Part shown: positions 20,629 to 33,869 of the stretch, one piece after another
How the letters are laid out: each line of letters opens with the position of its first letter
Numbering within the stretch: the first letter of the stretch is position 1
Source of the DNA: Epiperipatus broadwayi
Taxonomy: Eukaryota > Onychophora > Udeonychophora > Euonychophora > Peripatidae
NCBI GenBank assembly: GCA_028023455.1
Contig: JAQFVV010006293.1
Coordinates: 2,057,844 to 2,121,843 of the forward strand
Reading direction: 5' to 3'
Length of the DNA: 64,000 nucleotides
The notes under the pieces: model-generated
Database searches by the model: none
Seen by the model: only the letters and a program-made list of their open reading frames with translations
Told to the model about the DNA's origin: nothing
Program-made: the position numbers and the translations under genes

Positions 20629-21790
20629 ATGTTAATATTACATGGGAAAACTTTAAATAAAAAGAAGTTGGATAAAATAGACAATTATATAGAGAGAATG
20701 AAATTAAATAATACATTATTAGAGGATATTAATAAAAGTGAAAGAGATAGGAGTAAAACGTTTTGGAAATATATTAAAAGAAGAAGTGTAGGGGAAAAAG
20801 AAATAATATTACTAAATGGTGAGGAGAAAGAGTGTAGCTCTAGAGAAGAATTAGAAACAATCTTAAATAAATATATAAAAGATATAGAAAAGATGATATA
20901 TGTGAAGAACAGAATGATAAACATAAACACACATAGTAATGGAAATATTAGTTTTACAGAAAATGAATTGAATGAGGTAGGGAAAAAAATGAAAAGTGGA
21001 AAGGCAGTAAGTTTAGATGGATGGGTAGCAGAGATGGTGATGAATTTAGAAAAGAGGACAAAATTAAATCTATTATCATGTTTTAATAAGATGGCACAGA
21101 ATACAGAATTTCCAGATAGCTGGAATAATACAAGAGTGAGGCTATTATTTAAAGGAAAGGGTAAAAAACATAGACCAGTAATGGTAATGTCAATTTTAAA
21201 TAAAGTTTTTGCATATGTGGTGGCTGGAAGGGTAGCAAAGTGGATGGAAGAAAATAATATAGTGTGAGAAATGCAAGAAAGTTTTAGAATAGATAGGTAT
21301 ATAGGAGATAGTTTATTTGTAGTCACAAAACTTATGAGTAGGAATACACATAGGCAGTTATGTATGAACTTTATAGATATAAAAAAGACATATGATAGAG
21401 TAAGTAAAAATAGATTTTGGGTAAGTTTAGTAAATTTGGGAATGAATGGAGTTTTGAGTGGATCTTATTAAGATATTGTATGAAAATAATTACTATACAT
21501 ATTAATTAGGAAATATAGAATCAATTAGAGTTAAAAATAGAGTCGGACTAAGGCAAGGATGCTCTATGTCACCTATTTTGTTTTTGTTATATTTGAGAGA
21601 AATGAAGAGGACAATAGAAAGACTAGGAAGAGGGATAGAGATACCATTAATAGATGGCAATGGAATAATGCATACATTATCATGTCTTTTATTTGCTGAT
21701 ATTTTTTCTGCACAGAAAGTAGGGAAGATATGGAAGTTATGCTGAAGACTTGCACAAGGTGGGTAAAGAGATGGGGATCAAATTTAGTGA
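20629..21790 (+). pseudogene. LINE family C reverse transcriptase
   Basis: An open frame of 212 codons (20629-21267) covers the N-terminal part: MKSGKAVSLDGWVAEM (GKAPGxDG block), then WNNTRVRLLFKGKGKKHRPV and SILNKVFAYVVAGR (RP-S-L and K-x-x-x-R blocks). After a stop the frame continues with SFRIDRYIGDSLFVVTKL, FIDIKKTYDRV (21370-21402, catalytic aspartate), LRQGCSMSPILFLL (21547-21590) and LLFADIF (21687-21707), in which the second aspartate of FADD is isoleucine. The polymerase is thus catalytically dead as well as frameshifted. Confidence 0.85.
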
Positions 21791-22033
21791 AGAAAAATCA
21801 AAAGTAATGATGATAAATGCTGGGGAAAGAGAAGAGAAAGAATTTTTGTTGGGGATATAAAGTTAAATGTGGTGAATAGGTATAACTACTTGGGAATCGT
21901 CTTAAGTAATCAGAGGAATTGCTTGGATGAATGGGTGAAAAAAATTGATAAATGAAGCAAAGAAAAAAAGGGATTGATAAAGAAATTAACAATGTTTTAA
22001 AAATATGATATAGCAAGAATTGTATGGAAGGGA

Positions 22034-22960
22034 ATGGCAGTAGCAGGGTTAACTTATGGTAATGATGCATTATGTGTTAATAAAGGGGTGTTAGATTTCT
22101 TAGAAAAAGAACAAAGAGAAGTAGAAAGACATGCATTAGATGCAGATGTGTGGACAATAAAGGAGGCAATTCAAGGAGAAATGGGATGGTCAAATTTTTA
22201 TATCAGAGATATAAAAAGCAAAATGAAAATGTTTAGTAGATTGCAATTTATAGATAGTAACAGAATAGCCAAAATAGTATTTAATTGGGTTACATGTAAA
22301 GGACAGGCAACAAGATGGATGAGAAAGGTAGTATTGTATGCAGAAGATTTGAGTAAATATTTTATGGCAGTATACTTGTACAAAAGGTGGGATGATTGTT
22401 TTAGGAGGGATGTTGAGTGTTATAGTGGCAAAGAGTGAGAGAGAAGAATAGATGCATTAATAAAGAATAGAGAGCCAGAGTGATGAAGAATTGTATTGAG
22501 AGATAAAAAGAGAAGTAAACAGAATATTGGATGTGAATTAATTTATGATAAAGCAAAGAAAGTAGTTTTCTGATTAAGGCTCAAACAGGATCATTAGCAA
22601 CATGGGAATCTACACATAAATGGAGAAATGTGGGTTATTTAATCTTCAAATTTTGAAAGGAAGGCATGAAAAACATTAGGAATTTTCTAATTGAATGCAA
22701 ATGCTTACAAGCAGAAGGGGTACAAATAATAAAGTTGTAGGAGAATAAATATAAACAAAATAATTATACAGGAAGTACGTTCTTGATTTTTATGCTGTGT
22801 TTGGAAAAAGATAAGGGGAATCTAGATATAAAAGCCATGGAGTGGACAAAGATGATGTTGTGGAAATGGGAAGGAACAGAATAGAGAAGAGTATGGAAAA
22901 AACTTAGGTGGTGAATGGAAAGTGAACGTAAGGTAGCTAACAGGTTTTTCTGGGAATAGT
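22034..22960 (+). pseudogene. LINE family C polymerase C-terminal region
   Basis: The open frame 22034-22438 (134 codons) reads GLTYGNDALCVNKGVLDFLE, EVERHALDADVWTIKEAI and GEMGWSNFYIRDIKSKM, the familiar region after the thumb of LINEs of this kind. Further on, after stops, LKAQTGSLATWESTHKW-like and NIRNFLIECKCLQ segments match the C-terminal H-x-x-x-E-C finger. Probable 3' UTR follows to about 23030. Confidence 0.7.
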
Positions 22961-23030
22961 GGCTCAGAGATAACTGACTTTGACAAAGGAGTAGCCCTAT
23001 AACATCACGTCACAGTGGTGTGGGTAATTT

Positions 23031-24930
23031 AAATATTTATTGTATATAAATGTGTAATTTTTTAAATATTATTTCAAAATACCTTAAAACTTTTAATGTT
23101 ATTATTAATAAATCAAAATAACAAATATAATATATTTAATTATTGTAGCTATTTTTTTTTTTTGTGATATATTTACTAGAACTCATTGCATTTTTTAACT
23201 TTAAAAGTAAATATATAAACATATTCTCTTACCTTTTAATCTCATTATTGAGATATTTATTTATAGTTACTACACATAAAAATGCAATAACAGCAAAACT
23301 ACATTAATTATAAACATTTTGTTAATATAAATAATATAATTTTTGGAAATAGGTTGCCAAAAAGTTCTCAAGAAAAAACAAGTTGGGATCACTATCTTAG
23401 ATAACAAAAAGCTGTGTCAAAATGAGAGTCAGTGTAGGAAAATAGATAAATTGGAAGGATAAGATCTTTAATTGAAGAAAATAATTGAAAAATTATATGT
23501 ATTAAGAAATTATGAAATACAAGAAAAATTGGATTGGACATATATAATTAATGTAGAGGAATCATGAAAAATATATTTGAACGATTTATTAGTGGTAAAC
23601 AAAAGAGAGAAGATAATGAAAGAAGTTGATTGATTATTTAAAGTAAGAAAGTGGTTATAAGTGTTTGAAACAGTAAACAACAGGTTTGGAAAGAGTATGA
23701 AGTTAATATGCAGGATCTGTCTTGGCGATGATGATGATTTAATATATTTAATTGTAAAAATTATATATTTTGATATGGATAATTATATTTTTATATTACA
23801 AAGATCTAAATTCAATATTAAATTTAAAAAATAAAATTTTTGTGATATAACCTTCAACTATCTGCTGTTATTTTAACATCATTAAGCTACTATGAATTTT
23901 ATCTTCAAAGATTAATAGAGAGAATTCATTTTTAAAACTCTTCAAATTATCCTTAGGTTTTATTATATAATCAAATTGTGCACTTTTTTAAAACTAAATT
24001 ATTTTCATCAATATTAAGAAATATAAAATATAATCATCTTAGACTATATACATATGATCATTGCAATGTAAAAAGAGAAATAAACATAAATTTATAAGTA
24101 AATTATAATATTAATTTATCATCTAGTAAAAAAAAAATAATATCAACATATTTATCAATTTTGTTGTGAATATACATATATCTTTATTGTCATCAATATG
24201 AAAACTTCCAAATGTACCTGAGACAATTGACCTGCTCAACATAGAAAAAACAAAGTCACATGACATCTAAATAATGAACAAACAAAACTATATACAAGTA
24301 ACCTCACCTTCAGTATTTATATTAAGATGATAAACATCAAATAAAAGAATCTCTACAGGAATTGCAATAAGATGCAAAAATTACATCTCATTCATTCATA
24401 TATTTTTCAAATTATTTATTAAAATTTTTATTTAAAGTATTTTATAAAAACTTTAAATGCTTCAATTCCAGATTTCTAATAATCTGAGTCATTTCTGCTT
24501 TGAAGTTTATTGAAACTTTATTTCTGAAATAGATTTTTAGAAATATCTTCATTCATAATCAGAAAATATGATTCTATATCTATACATGCATAATACTTTT
24601 TATCCTAACTCTCCACATTTTTATTTTAAAAGAATGATGAACAATACATTTAATTAATTCACCACCATTTTTTAATATTACTGGTTAAAATTCTACGTGA
24701 CCTTCTTTTACTTGTGCCTTGTATAATACCAAAAATTAAGTAATTAATTTTTGATCATCATTCATAGCTTCCTTTCAATTCATTTTTTTTTGTATCAATC
24801 TTTATTGGAAAATCTTTTGTATCCATCCACATGCATAAGTTATACTTTTTTATAATGAATTTGACAGTATATTGTATTTTTTTAAAAAATTGTGTATATT
24901 TTTTTCACACATATTTTAAATAGCTAAGGA
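23031..24930. other. AT-rich DNA with a possible LINE 3' scrap
   Basis: Mostly featureless. At 23380-23720 the plus strand has broken readings such as ETVNNRFGKSMKLICRIC and NYEIQEKLDW that look like the tail of a LINE polymerase frame, but no catalytic block is present. The remainder contains no recognisable gene. Confidence 0.35.
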
Positions 24931-24939
24931 AAAAGATAT

Positions 24940-25090
24940 GATTTAAACATTGTTTTTACAGTTTTGATCAAGGCATTTGACTTAGTTAATTGAGAGAATC
25001 TGAAGCAATCTGGAAAAATAGTTGAATTTTCTTATGAGATCATTAATCATATATGATTAGTAAATAATGTAAAAGAAATTATTATTACTA
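24940..25090 (+). pseudogene. Small reverse transcriptase scrap
   Basis: The plus strand reads VLIKAFDLVN, a stop, then ENLKQSGKIVEFSYEIINH and LVNNVKEIII, in the order of the DFxKAFDxVN block and the following helix of an RTE-like LINE. A possible continuation with DFIADDCSIF (about 25578-25610) lies beyond the foldback at 25099-25378, suggesting the foldback was inserted in this copy. Confidence 0.5.
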
Positions 25091-25098
25091 AAAAATAA

Positions 25099-25378
25099 AG
25101 ACTCTGCTAATTTGCTCTAACAAGCTTTATTGATAAATGTAACAAAGCATTTAAAAATCTCTATCTTGAAAACCACTCCTTAGCTTCAGACTAATGGTTT
25201 CATGCTTTGGCACTCCTTAGTGATGTGTTAGGGTAGTTTCAGACACTAGATCTTCCAAAGCATGAAAACATTGGTCTGAGGCTAAGGAGTGGTTTTCAAG
25301 ATAGAGATATTTAAATGCTTTGTTCAGTTGGCATTTATCAATAAAGCTTGTTAGAGCGAATTAGCAGAACTCTTTATT
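25099..25378. repeat. Foldback element, arms of about 115-120 bp
   Basis: The arm 25099-25215 (from tgctaatttgctctaacaag to cttcagactaatggtttcat) pairs with 25257-25378. The loop is about 40 bp. The arm ends share the gctctaaacaagcttt and gataaatg landmarks of the 412-bp ribozyme units at 43.0-44.3 kb, so it looks like a head-to-head dimer of a related sequence. A degenerate hammerhead-like core (CUAAGGA, stem GUGC/GCAU, GAAAC on the minus strand, near 25203-25235) is suggestive only. Confidence 0.75.
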
Positions 25379-26879
25379 TTTTATTTTATTTACAAACTTA
25401 AAAATTGAGTCATGTGATATATGACTTTAAATTATTACTACTGGTGCTGAAAAGTCAAAAAGATTTGAAATGAAAACTGAAATGTGCTGTCATTCTTTTT
25501 TAGTTGCCTTTGGAACAGTTTGGGCTTCTTAAGTGGAATCAAATGAAAAATAAACTTTCATTCCTTTGGCTTCAAGATTTCATTGCTGATGATTGTAGTA
25601 TTTTTTACTAATTTGAAGAAAAATTTAAAGAAAAAAATGCTGCATATGAAGAATTTTATTTATAAATTAATGTTTGAAAAAACTCAAAATGTTTTATCAA
25701 CCAGGAATATAAAAGAAATCTTCAGAAACTTTTGGCTTGAATAAATATCATCTTGAGAATGTGAATATTTTGTTAGCTGCTTGAGTAGAAAGTTGAACTT
25801 AGATATTAAGATGAAACAAATTCTAATGTGTTTCAAGATATTTTATGTATTGCAGCATTAGCTATTAACAACTTTTTTAATCTTAGTTTTTTTTATTTCT
25901 ACCTTTTCTATTTTTTTTTGATATTCTATTTTACCAATGTGAAAAAACAAACAAACAAATAAACTAAATTTTTAAAATTTTGATTTTGTTTAAAAAATAT
26001 TTATCATAAATCCTTCAATTTCAAGTAAAATATAATTTTAATATACAAAAAAACCAAACAAACTTAGCCTTGCACATTTTAGCACAGTGACTGAGTAGTG
26101 AACTCAATGCTAATGCTGCCAGATGATTTATTAACTGAATAAAGAAAAAAATCTCAATTTAGTCAACAGGTTCAGTTGTGATTTAGATTTTAACAGATAT
26201 ATTATGTCCTTAGAAATTAGACATTCAATTAGTTTTTTTTATGAAAATCTTTTTAATTGATCCAATTTTTATTTTTTAGATTATTTCAATTTAATAATCA
26301 TAAATTATTTTCCAAGTTATTAATAATATTATTACTATTATTATCATCATCATCATTAGATGCTCTCAAGTCTGTGGCAACTTTTGGAAATTAAATATAG
26401 AATGATTTTTCTGTTTGTTTTTTCAGCCTCTCAGTTGCAGATTGTAATGATGGAATGTATAATAATTACACTACTATTAATTCTCTTATTTTTTTATTAT
26501 CAAATATTTCAAGCATTATAAACATTGCATTTTAGTATGGCCAAATTAAATAATCTCTGGTTATGTTTTAAACAAGAGGGTTGGACTGAATGTCCACTTG
26601 TTTGATCTAGCTATAATTCTCACATTTCTATTCGCAGCACAATTTAAAAAACATCATGACTTTTCCTACTTTTTTTGTAATATTTTCTGTTTTCATATGT
26701 GTAAAGCTAATAGAAAATACAAAAGCTTGAATAAATCTGATCACTATTTTTAATGATTTTATCTCTACATCTAAATATTTCTTTTTTTTTTTTACTGAAA
26801 CTCTTCTCAGTATGAATCACTAATAAATCTCATTACTTTTGGATTATTTGTTGTTGAAGAGTGATTCAAGAAGACAAAA
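25379..26879. other. AT-rich DNA, no gene
   Basis: Apart from the possible LINE scrap near 25580 and a short triplet-repeat run (attattatcatcatcatcat, near 26335), nothing was recognised. Confidence 0.35.
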
Positions 26880-27330
26880 GCTGTTATCATTTATATTTTC
26901 ATGATAAATTAAAAAATCATGGTCTGCATCTGACATAATGTTATTTGTCTTCTCCATAATCCCTCTTTTCACTTTAACTCTTTAACTTTCCTAATAAGAG
27001 TGATGAAATGATCACATCTAAAGTTATTAATGTTCTTCAACCAATCTAACTATACCTTTGACTTCATCAATATGTCATTCCTCCTTATATACACAGTAAT
27101 ACAGATAGGATGATATGCAGTTCTGATTAAGTTTTTTATCAATATAAAATCAATATGTTTTACTATAACCTGTTATAATTATAGTTTATAAAGTGGTTCC
27201 TCATAAGAATAACAAAATAATTTGATACAATCATTTTTCTAAGAACATTCAATGACATTGTGTTCAACTAAATCAAATGCTTTATTATAACTGATGTATG
27301 ACATATTGATTTCTTTCTATTATTTTCTGA
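26880..27330 (-). pseudogene. Decayed LINE reverse transcriptase, minus strand (LINE family B, copy 2)
   Basis: Near 27305-27262 the minus strand reads SYNKAFDLVEHN, the block A motif with its aspartate. Downstream, near 26960-26860, come HDFLIYHENINDNSFCLLES, the counterpart of the IDHEDIKVIDNICLLG stretch in the copy at 2.2-3.1 kb. Intermediate blocks are barely readable. Both copies lie on the minus strand. Confidence 0.55.
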
Positions 27331-29186
27331 TTTTTTAATTTATACAACATATGTCAGCAATATGTCCTTTTGTTCATCAATATTAAAAATGCTTCTGTTT
27401 AAATATTTCATTCTTTTAAATAAACTTATATGAAAAATTGTGTGAATAAATATTAGTAGTTAAGGTTCCATTTATATTATGCTTACTTGTGTCTAAAAGT
27501 TAATATTGTCAGATATCAATATAGTTCACTATCATATACTGCTAAAAACTTTAATATTATTTGCGTAAATATTTATACAAATAATAAATTCTATCTTAAT
27601 AAAACAGCAGATATTTTATTCATTTAAATTTATCTTTTGAGTTTATTATGATGATTGTTTACACTACATATCATATAGCTATGCATAAAATAAGAATTCT
27701 TAATTATTTTTTTAGTTTTATATTTTATAAAACATTATGTATAATTTGATTAAAACGTTATATGTAAACAGAAATTATTTATATAATCATTTGTTATTAA
27801 TCCACTACAGAATTGCATATTATAATATTATAAATGAGTGTGTTTAAGTGTGCTCTATTATAAAGATATACGATGTTATATAATAGTCAAATTTTAAATT
27901 TTAGCTATTGCAATAAAAACTAATAGAACCAACCTTAAAGGCCCCTTCAGCTTTATATCACACAAAATATATCATAACACACTTGAATCTTATTTGTATT
28001 TGATTAATTGATATAAATTAAATTGAAGTCTACTCTGATTTGTAGTTAGTGATGTAGGACTTAGCACAGTTGATGTATAAAGAGGTCATCTCCTATGATC
28101 TTTACATTGTCATAATTCACAATAACTTACTAAATAATGAGCTAATAGGTAGCATTTAGTTGCATTTATTTGAGAAAAAAAGGCAAAAAATTGTATTGAT
28201 TAAAAATCTGGCATGTCTCATATATTAAATATATGGAATTATTTGAAAAGAATGATTGTTTCTGCTTTAACATTTACAAATGATGCCCTTTTGTATTGAG
28301 TAAGAATTTTGTAATTTTAATATAGAATACAAAAAGTGGTAATGAAATATGGATTGGTGTTGAATTATAAATAGAAAAAGAGATTCTTCAAAGTAAAATA
28401 AGGTGGACTTTTTTTTTTAATGAGAAAAATTACAAGAAAATTAAACGTGTTTGAAAGATTATGATATATTAACAAAAATAGACTAATAAAAATAAAATAG
28501 TGTTTAATTGGATTAGACAGAAAACAAACAAGTTTATCAAAAAAGATTTTGCAATATGCAAAATTAATAGATAGACAATTTATTTTTATATGAGAACTGA
28601 AATAAATTGGTAGAGAATGTATTACAGATACATAATTATGAGAAATGGGATATGATAATACATAATTTAATTAAACAAAGAATGTAAGGCTATGAAAAAT
28701 GAATATGAGTAAAAAATATTTTTGAACTATGTAAGAGAAAAAATCATACAAAAGAGTATATAAAACCATTAAAAGAAACATATTTGTTTGTGAAGGCAGA
28801 AATTTAAATACTAGGAGTAAAAGTGGAATAACAATTTGGAATATAAATGTAGTTTATGTAGAGATAAGCAAGAGCATTTGAACTACTTATTGAATGCTTT
28901 TATATTAACTTGTCATGTCTGCATTTCTATCAGAATATTCACATTTAAAAATTTTTAAAAATGAAAAAAAAAATCATTCCCATTTAGAATTCAAACTCAC
29001 CTCCTTACACTTGCCAGGGAAAATCCTTAGCAACTGAGCCAATGGAAATATTACATTTGTAGAATAAAATTTTGTTAATATTAATTTAATTCATAATTAA
29101 TTAAAAGTAAACATTTTCTAATAAAATTGGAATTATTCTTTTGAAATAATTAATATATTTTGTGAAAAAAATGATAAATGGGTAAA
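27331..29186. other. AT-rich DNA, no gene
   Basis: No conserved motif recognised. A-rich coding-like stretches near 28320-28900 on the plus strand might be worn LINE sequence, but no named block could be read. Confidence 0.35.
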
Positions 29187-29307
29187 AAAGGTTAGAGAAG
29201 TCAAGTGTTGGTGGCCTAGTGGTTAGTATAGCTGCCTTCCAAGCAGCTGGCCCGGGTTCACTTCCTGGTCAACACATTTGACATATGAGAAAAAAAAGAT
29301 TAGAGAA
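29187..29307 (+). mobile_element. tRNA-Gly(UCC)-derived SINE with target-site duplication
   Basis: The body 29200-29290 holds an almost complete tRNA cloverleaf at 29207-29277: acceptor strands TGTTGGT and GTCAACA pair, box A is GGCCTAGTGG, the anticodon arm is CTGCC-TTCCAAG-CAG with anticodon TCC, and the T-arm CCGGG/CCTGG encloses TTCACTT where a tRNA has TTCRANY. The sequence is close to eukaryotic glycine tRNA with that anticodon. It starts gtcaag and ends acatatgag plus an A tail, the same ends as family 1 copies, so it is a SINE and not a working tRNA gene. Flanks aaaaggttagagaa and aaagattagagaa are an imperfect target-site duplication. Confidence 0.8.
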
Positions 29308-29480
29308 TTTATTTCCAAAATGAAAACAAAAAAATAGAACTGTCAAAATCATTGACTCAGGCACTCTCTTGTGGAGAGAACAAAAAACATAAAAAAGATT
29401 AATAAAAAAAATTATTTTAATTAAATTGAAGTTATATGTTTTATTTATAACAAAAAAGTAAAAAATGAAAATATTAAAAA
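29308..29480. other. AT-rich spacer
   Basis: Nothing recognised between the SINE and the following foldback. Confidence 0.4.
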
Positions 29481-29721
29481 CGTTTTTTTTAAAATAATGA
29501 TTTTATATAAATAGCTGATTAAATAGTAGAAAATAAAAAAGTAATCAGACTAAAAAACATGTTGTTTCATAAAAGTATTTGAGGCTCTAAAAATCAAAAA
29601 GGTCTCAAATACTTTTATGAAAAGACATTTTTTAGTTGAATTACTTTAATAGTTGGATTACTTTGTTATTTCTATTTTTTAGTCGCTATTCACATAAAAA
29701 CATTATTTTTTTTTTAAAAGA
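29481..29721. repeat. Foldback element, arms of about 110 bp
   Basis: The left arm ends in tttcataaaagtatttgag and the right arm starts with its complement ctcaaatacttttatgaaa. Pairing extends out to the A/T runs near 29481 and 29721 with a small duplication in the right arm. The loop is about 20 bp. No coding capacity. Confidence 0.75.
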
Positions 29722-32700
29722 AATGTTAGTATTACTTTATTTTAAGCATAAGATATTAAAAGAGTATCAGAATAAATTATATAGAAATTGGGAGAAATTT
29801 AGGTCTTTATAATGATATTGGATAATAGGAGGATAAGATAATGAGACAACAAACCAGCTTTTATTAAAATAGAATATATGTAAAGAAATGAACCAGAATT
29901 GGAAAAATATAAGAGATAAGATGTGTTTATTGTAGTATATAATGGTTTTAGAGAAAGGGAATGTTTAATTTACCTAGTATAGTTTTTGGACATATAGTCT
30001 GCACAGACATTTTTGGCTTTATTTAAGAAAATATTTTATATATTACGTTGTCGTTTATAACAATAAAACTTATATATATAATGCAGTACAAAAAAAAAAA
30101 AATTGAAACAACTTAAAATATTATATATATTTCAAAATAATTGATAAAAAAGGGTAAAATTACTGTAAACAACAAATGAAATAAGAAATGTGAATGAAAA
30201 ATAGAATGAGAGAATATTTTTCGTTTAGTCTTAGTAACCCTTTGGCATCTACAAGACGAACAAAACAATTATTTAAAAACAGTCTTCAATTAATCACTTA
30301 TTTATGGCAACTGTGATTTCTTTGGACAGTTTTTCTGTTTTTTCTTTAATAATTAAACCTAACATGCAAACCAGCTTAGCCTATTTTCAAGTAGAAAAAC
30401 AGATTTAACCTCATGATAATATAGATTAAATTAAAATCATTATTCAACAAAAAGTAAATAATAAAAAAAGAGGATAAGAATTTGAAGCTTAAATTTATGT
30501 CATACTTCTTATTTAAAATACAAAATACAATTAAATGTTAGCAAAGCAAAATACTTTTAACTGAATGAAAATTTAATAATACTATAATATCTCCAGTGTT
30601 TTTAATCTTGTGACATATTCAACATAAATTCCTACTTGATTTCATAATATTTTTTAACACATTTAAATAGTTTAAGCTGTAGCACTTTTTTATTAAAAGT
30701 TTTTTAAAAATAATATAGCTTACTTTCTAAATGGTTCAGAGAAATTTACACATTGTCACTGCTTCCCATTGTATATATAGTCAACATTCTGCATGAGTAG
30801 ATTTAACACTTGTGGTTTCAGTTATTCACGATTTAAAAAAAAAAATGTAGGAATTTATAAATTTGAATTTACAAATTTCATACTCAGTGCCAATTAGTAT
30901 GAATATCATGAATCCTCTCTCAGTCAGGCATTTTTTCATCTTGGACACTCAAATCCATCATATAGTTTTTCTCTCTTTCATGATTCATTACTGTACTGTC
31001 TTTTCCATGAATGCAATATTCTATAATTTAGATAATAATTTTTGTTAATGTATAAAGTTTTTATTATTGAATTAAACTTTATTGTAAGAATATTTACACA
31101 TTAAATGTATACATTATATAGAAAGGCTTGGAGCCAACTGCCAGTGTATATAGAAGAACTACAGTACATAGTAAATTAAATATTTTCATGGACTGAAGAT
31201 GCAACTATTAATATTATAATTGAATTTCCATGTTTTAAACTAGAATAAGACTTCAGCTGCGATAAACTAGGAAACCACCAATTAAAGCTGACCATCCAAT
31301 TGATAGTCCAAGCTGAATCATATTATTTAATAATTAACAATAGCATTTATCTGATTTTACTATTTAATACACAAACATTTTCAACTATAATATCTATATT
31401 TGAATATACTACTGTATATATATTGTAACATAGGGGAAGAGAGAATTAGAGAGAAATATTAAATATTAAATTACTATTATTCAAGGGAGAAAATATGGAA
31501 CTATTCTTCAAGAGAGACTCTTTTTTTTTTCAAACACAGGCTAGACTCAGTGGTGTTAGAATAAATTTAAGATGATATTACAGAGACTTACAATAAGATG
31601 GAGGAAAAAATCAAACAATACTGCAAATAATCATAGCATGATAAATGATTTGGGAAGAAATGGTAGAGTGGAAAATTTATATTTTTGCAAAATATTTAGC
31701 AGACTCAATCTCCCATTAAATTATATTCTCTGAGTAAAATAAATCTGTGCTTAAATAAGTATTTTCTAATAAATCTCTTCTAATATTTCAAGAACATGGT
31801 AATACTCTTATCATCAAATCTGAATAGCATGATTTGAAATATTTGATTTATGTGAAACTATCATAAAATGTACTTTTCTTATAGCACAGGAAATAAATAA
31901 GAAATACTTGTCTTATACTACCAATATTTGATATTATGTCATAAAGAATTGGATAAATCACTATGAAAATAACAAAAATAAATAATCTCAGGGGTCCTAC
32001 TATGACTTTTGTAAATTGTATTATCATGTAATGTTGCCTATTAAATAAATAAATGGATAAATGAATAAGTGAATGACATCCTGGCTATGGTGACTGCTTC
32101 CTACTATTAAATAACAATACTCATTAAAATTACATAAAAGAATATTTATTCTAATATCTAATTGCCTAATTAAAATATTTAAAATTTGGAATGGTTGTAA
32201 CCTTTTTTACTCAGGATATCACTCAAGATTGTAGAAAGACAACTTAATTGTGTGCAATCTGAAATATTATAGATAATCTGAACTGTCAAGAAATCTTCAT
32301 TTCCATATTGTGCAATCTTTCTTCTTAGAAGATAAACATAGCTGAAATATATCTTAATGCAAAATATTATTATTTGTATCTGCAAATGTTTAATTATCTG
32401 TTACCTTGATTTCACTTAGAAAACACAATTATATGCCTGACTTTATTTTTTTTATTTCTGTGAATATTTAAATATTCTAAATATCATTAACTCAATGAAA
32501 ATAATAAATATCGTGAACCCAAGACAATAGCATATAAAAAAAATAAATAGAAATATCAATTAAGAAAATTAAAAGCATATAAAATTTTGGCATAAAGTAA
32601 CAATACACATATGTATGGAATATAAAATATCAAATTTATAGAAAATAAGTGGACATAACTGATAAAACGAATAAGAATGCATGGAAATATTAGTGGTTAT

Positions 32701-33869
32701 TACTATTATTGCAATTCTGCAAAATATCAAAACTTCTAATAATTATTTTGGCTGTTTTACTAATAAATGAATGAAATATCATACATTTTAAAAATAATAA
32801 TTGTGAGAGATGAATATCTCAGCTGACTCAAAATATAATTTAGTTTGGTTATCCACAAATACCAACCCATATAATAAAAATATTTACCTGACAATGCATA
32901 GAATATCTACACATTCTGATAAACCCATTAAAATTAAAACACATGAATAAATTACCTAACACAATTATAATACTAAAATAGTATTGTTGAAAATATAGCA
33001 AAATACAAAATAAAAATATTGCATAGAATATTTTTTCCTTTTTTTTATTTACCAAACACAAAACCTTAGTTCATTAATGGACTTTCTTTGTACTGGGCAG
33101 TCTGTTAAGGGCATGAAGTACTCCTTCGATGGGTAAACTGTTCTGTGAAGCTTCAAGTCAAACAATTTTTTTAAAACACGAGTAAAGATTTCCAAACACA
33201 ATGTAGTATAATAGTTCTTTAAATTAGTTCTAGATTTAAACTTATTTTATTAGTATAAAATAAATAAACATAGAGCAGTAAGCCGGCGAATATGGAAATG
33301 ACGATGTTGGGATGCAATCATTTTTGTTCAGCTGATTATATATTGGGGACCCCATGGGTTGTTTAATTAATAATGCATTTTTATTTTTCTTCTTTTAAAG
33401 AAGCACATTTTAAACTTTTAAATTAATCATCATATAATAATGAGAACATTTTTTAGGTTTTAACTTCAATAATTTCATTTACATATTATATAAAGCAGTA
33501 GTTAGCAAAAAATAATATATAGCAAATCAAACAAAACATATTTTTAAATAATCATACATAACTTAATCGTTAATTTTAAGTTTCCAAGAGTAATTCTTAT
33601 TGCTTGGTTGCATATACATTTTTTCTTTTGGGAGTAATAATTCATTATGGGAGTTTGAACCTAACAATTGAGAATATGTATTTTTTTTATTATTATATTC
33701 AAATATAGAGAGACTATTATCTCAAATGCCACAGCAGTCAAAAAAAAATTGAAAGGTCGATGATAAATTGTATTAGATTTGTTGTAATATCCCTTAATAT
33801 TGAGATTTTATTTAATGTTATAAGAAAAACAATGTTTAAAGACAAGTGATTTTATTGCTCGGCAGTTCA
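29722..33869. other. Long AT-rich stretch without recognisable gene
   Basis: About 4.1 kb in which neither strand shows a conserved protein block, tRNA or clear repeat. Short open frames (60-70 codons) are hydrophobic and low in complexity, as expected from AT-rich DNA. Confidence 0.45.

Larger units (their letters stand above)
18060..23030 (+). mobile_element. Long LINE (family C) with esterase-like ORF1, endonuclease and reverse transcriptase, inactive
   Basis: Plus strand, about 5 kb. In order: a coiled-coil-like stretch (18750-18900), an SGNH-esterase-like ORF1 region (18970-19430), an APE-type endonuclease (19680-20260), a reverse transcriptase (20629-21790) and a C-terminal region with an HFLIEC-like zinc-finger segment (22034-22960). 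Stops and frameshifts interrupt every part, so no product is made, but the domain order is complete. The G-rich, A-rich coding strand contrasts with flanking DNA. The 5' boundary is uncertain and the 3' boundary is put after the gtgtgggtaatttaaatatt segment. An ORF1 with an esterase suggests the CR1/L2 group, which only a tree can confirm. Confidence 0.8.

Noticed and set aside
20685-21326. A 213-codon minus-strand open frame
   Set aside because: It is the antisense of the LINE family C reverse transcriptase, whose plus-strand reading has the proper motifs; the minus reading is low-complexity and hydrophobic.
29207-29277. A possible functional tRNA-Gly gene
   Set aside because: The T-loop departs from the TTCRANY pattern, the segment is embedded in a SINE body with an A tail and flanking duplication, and two related SINE copies lie nearby.
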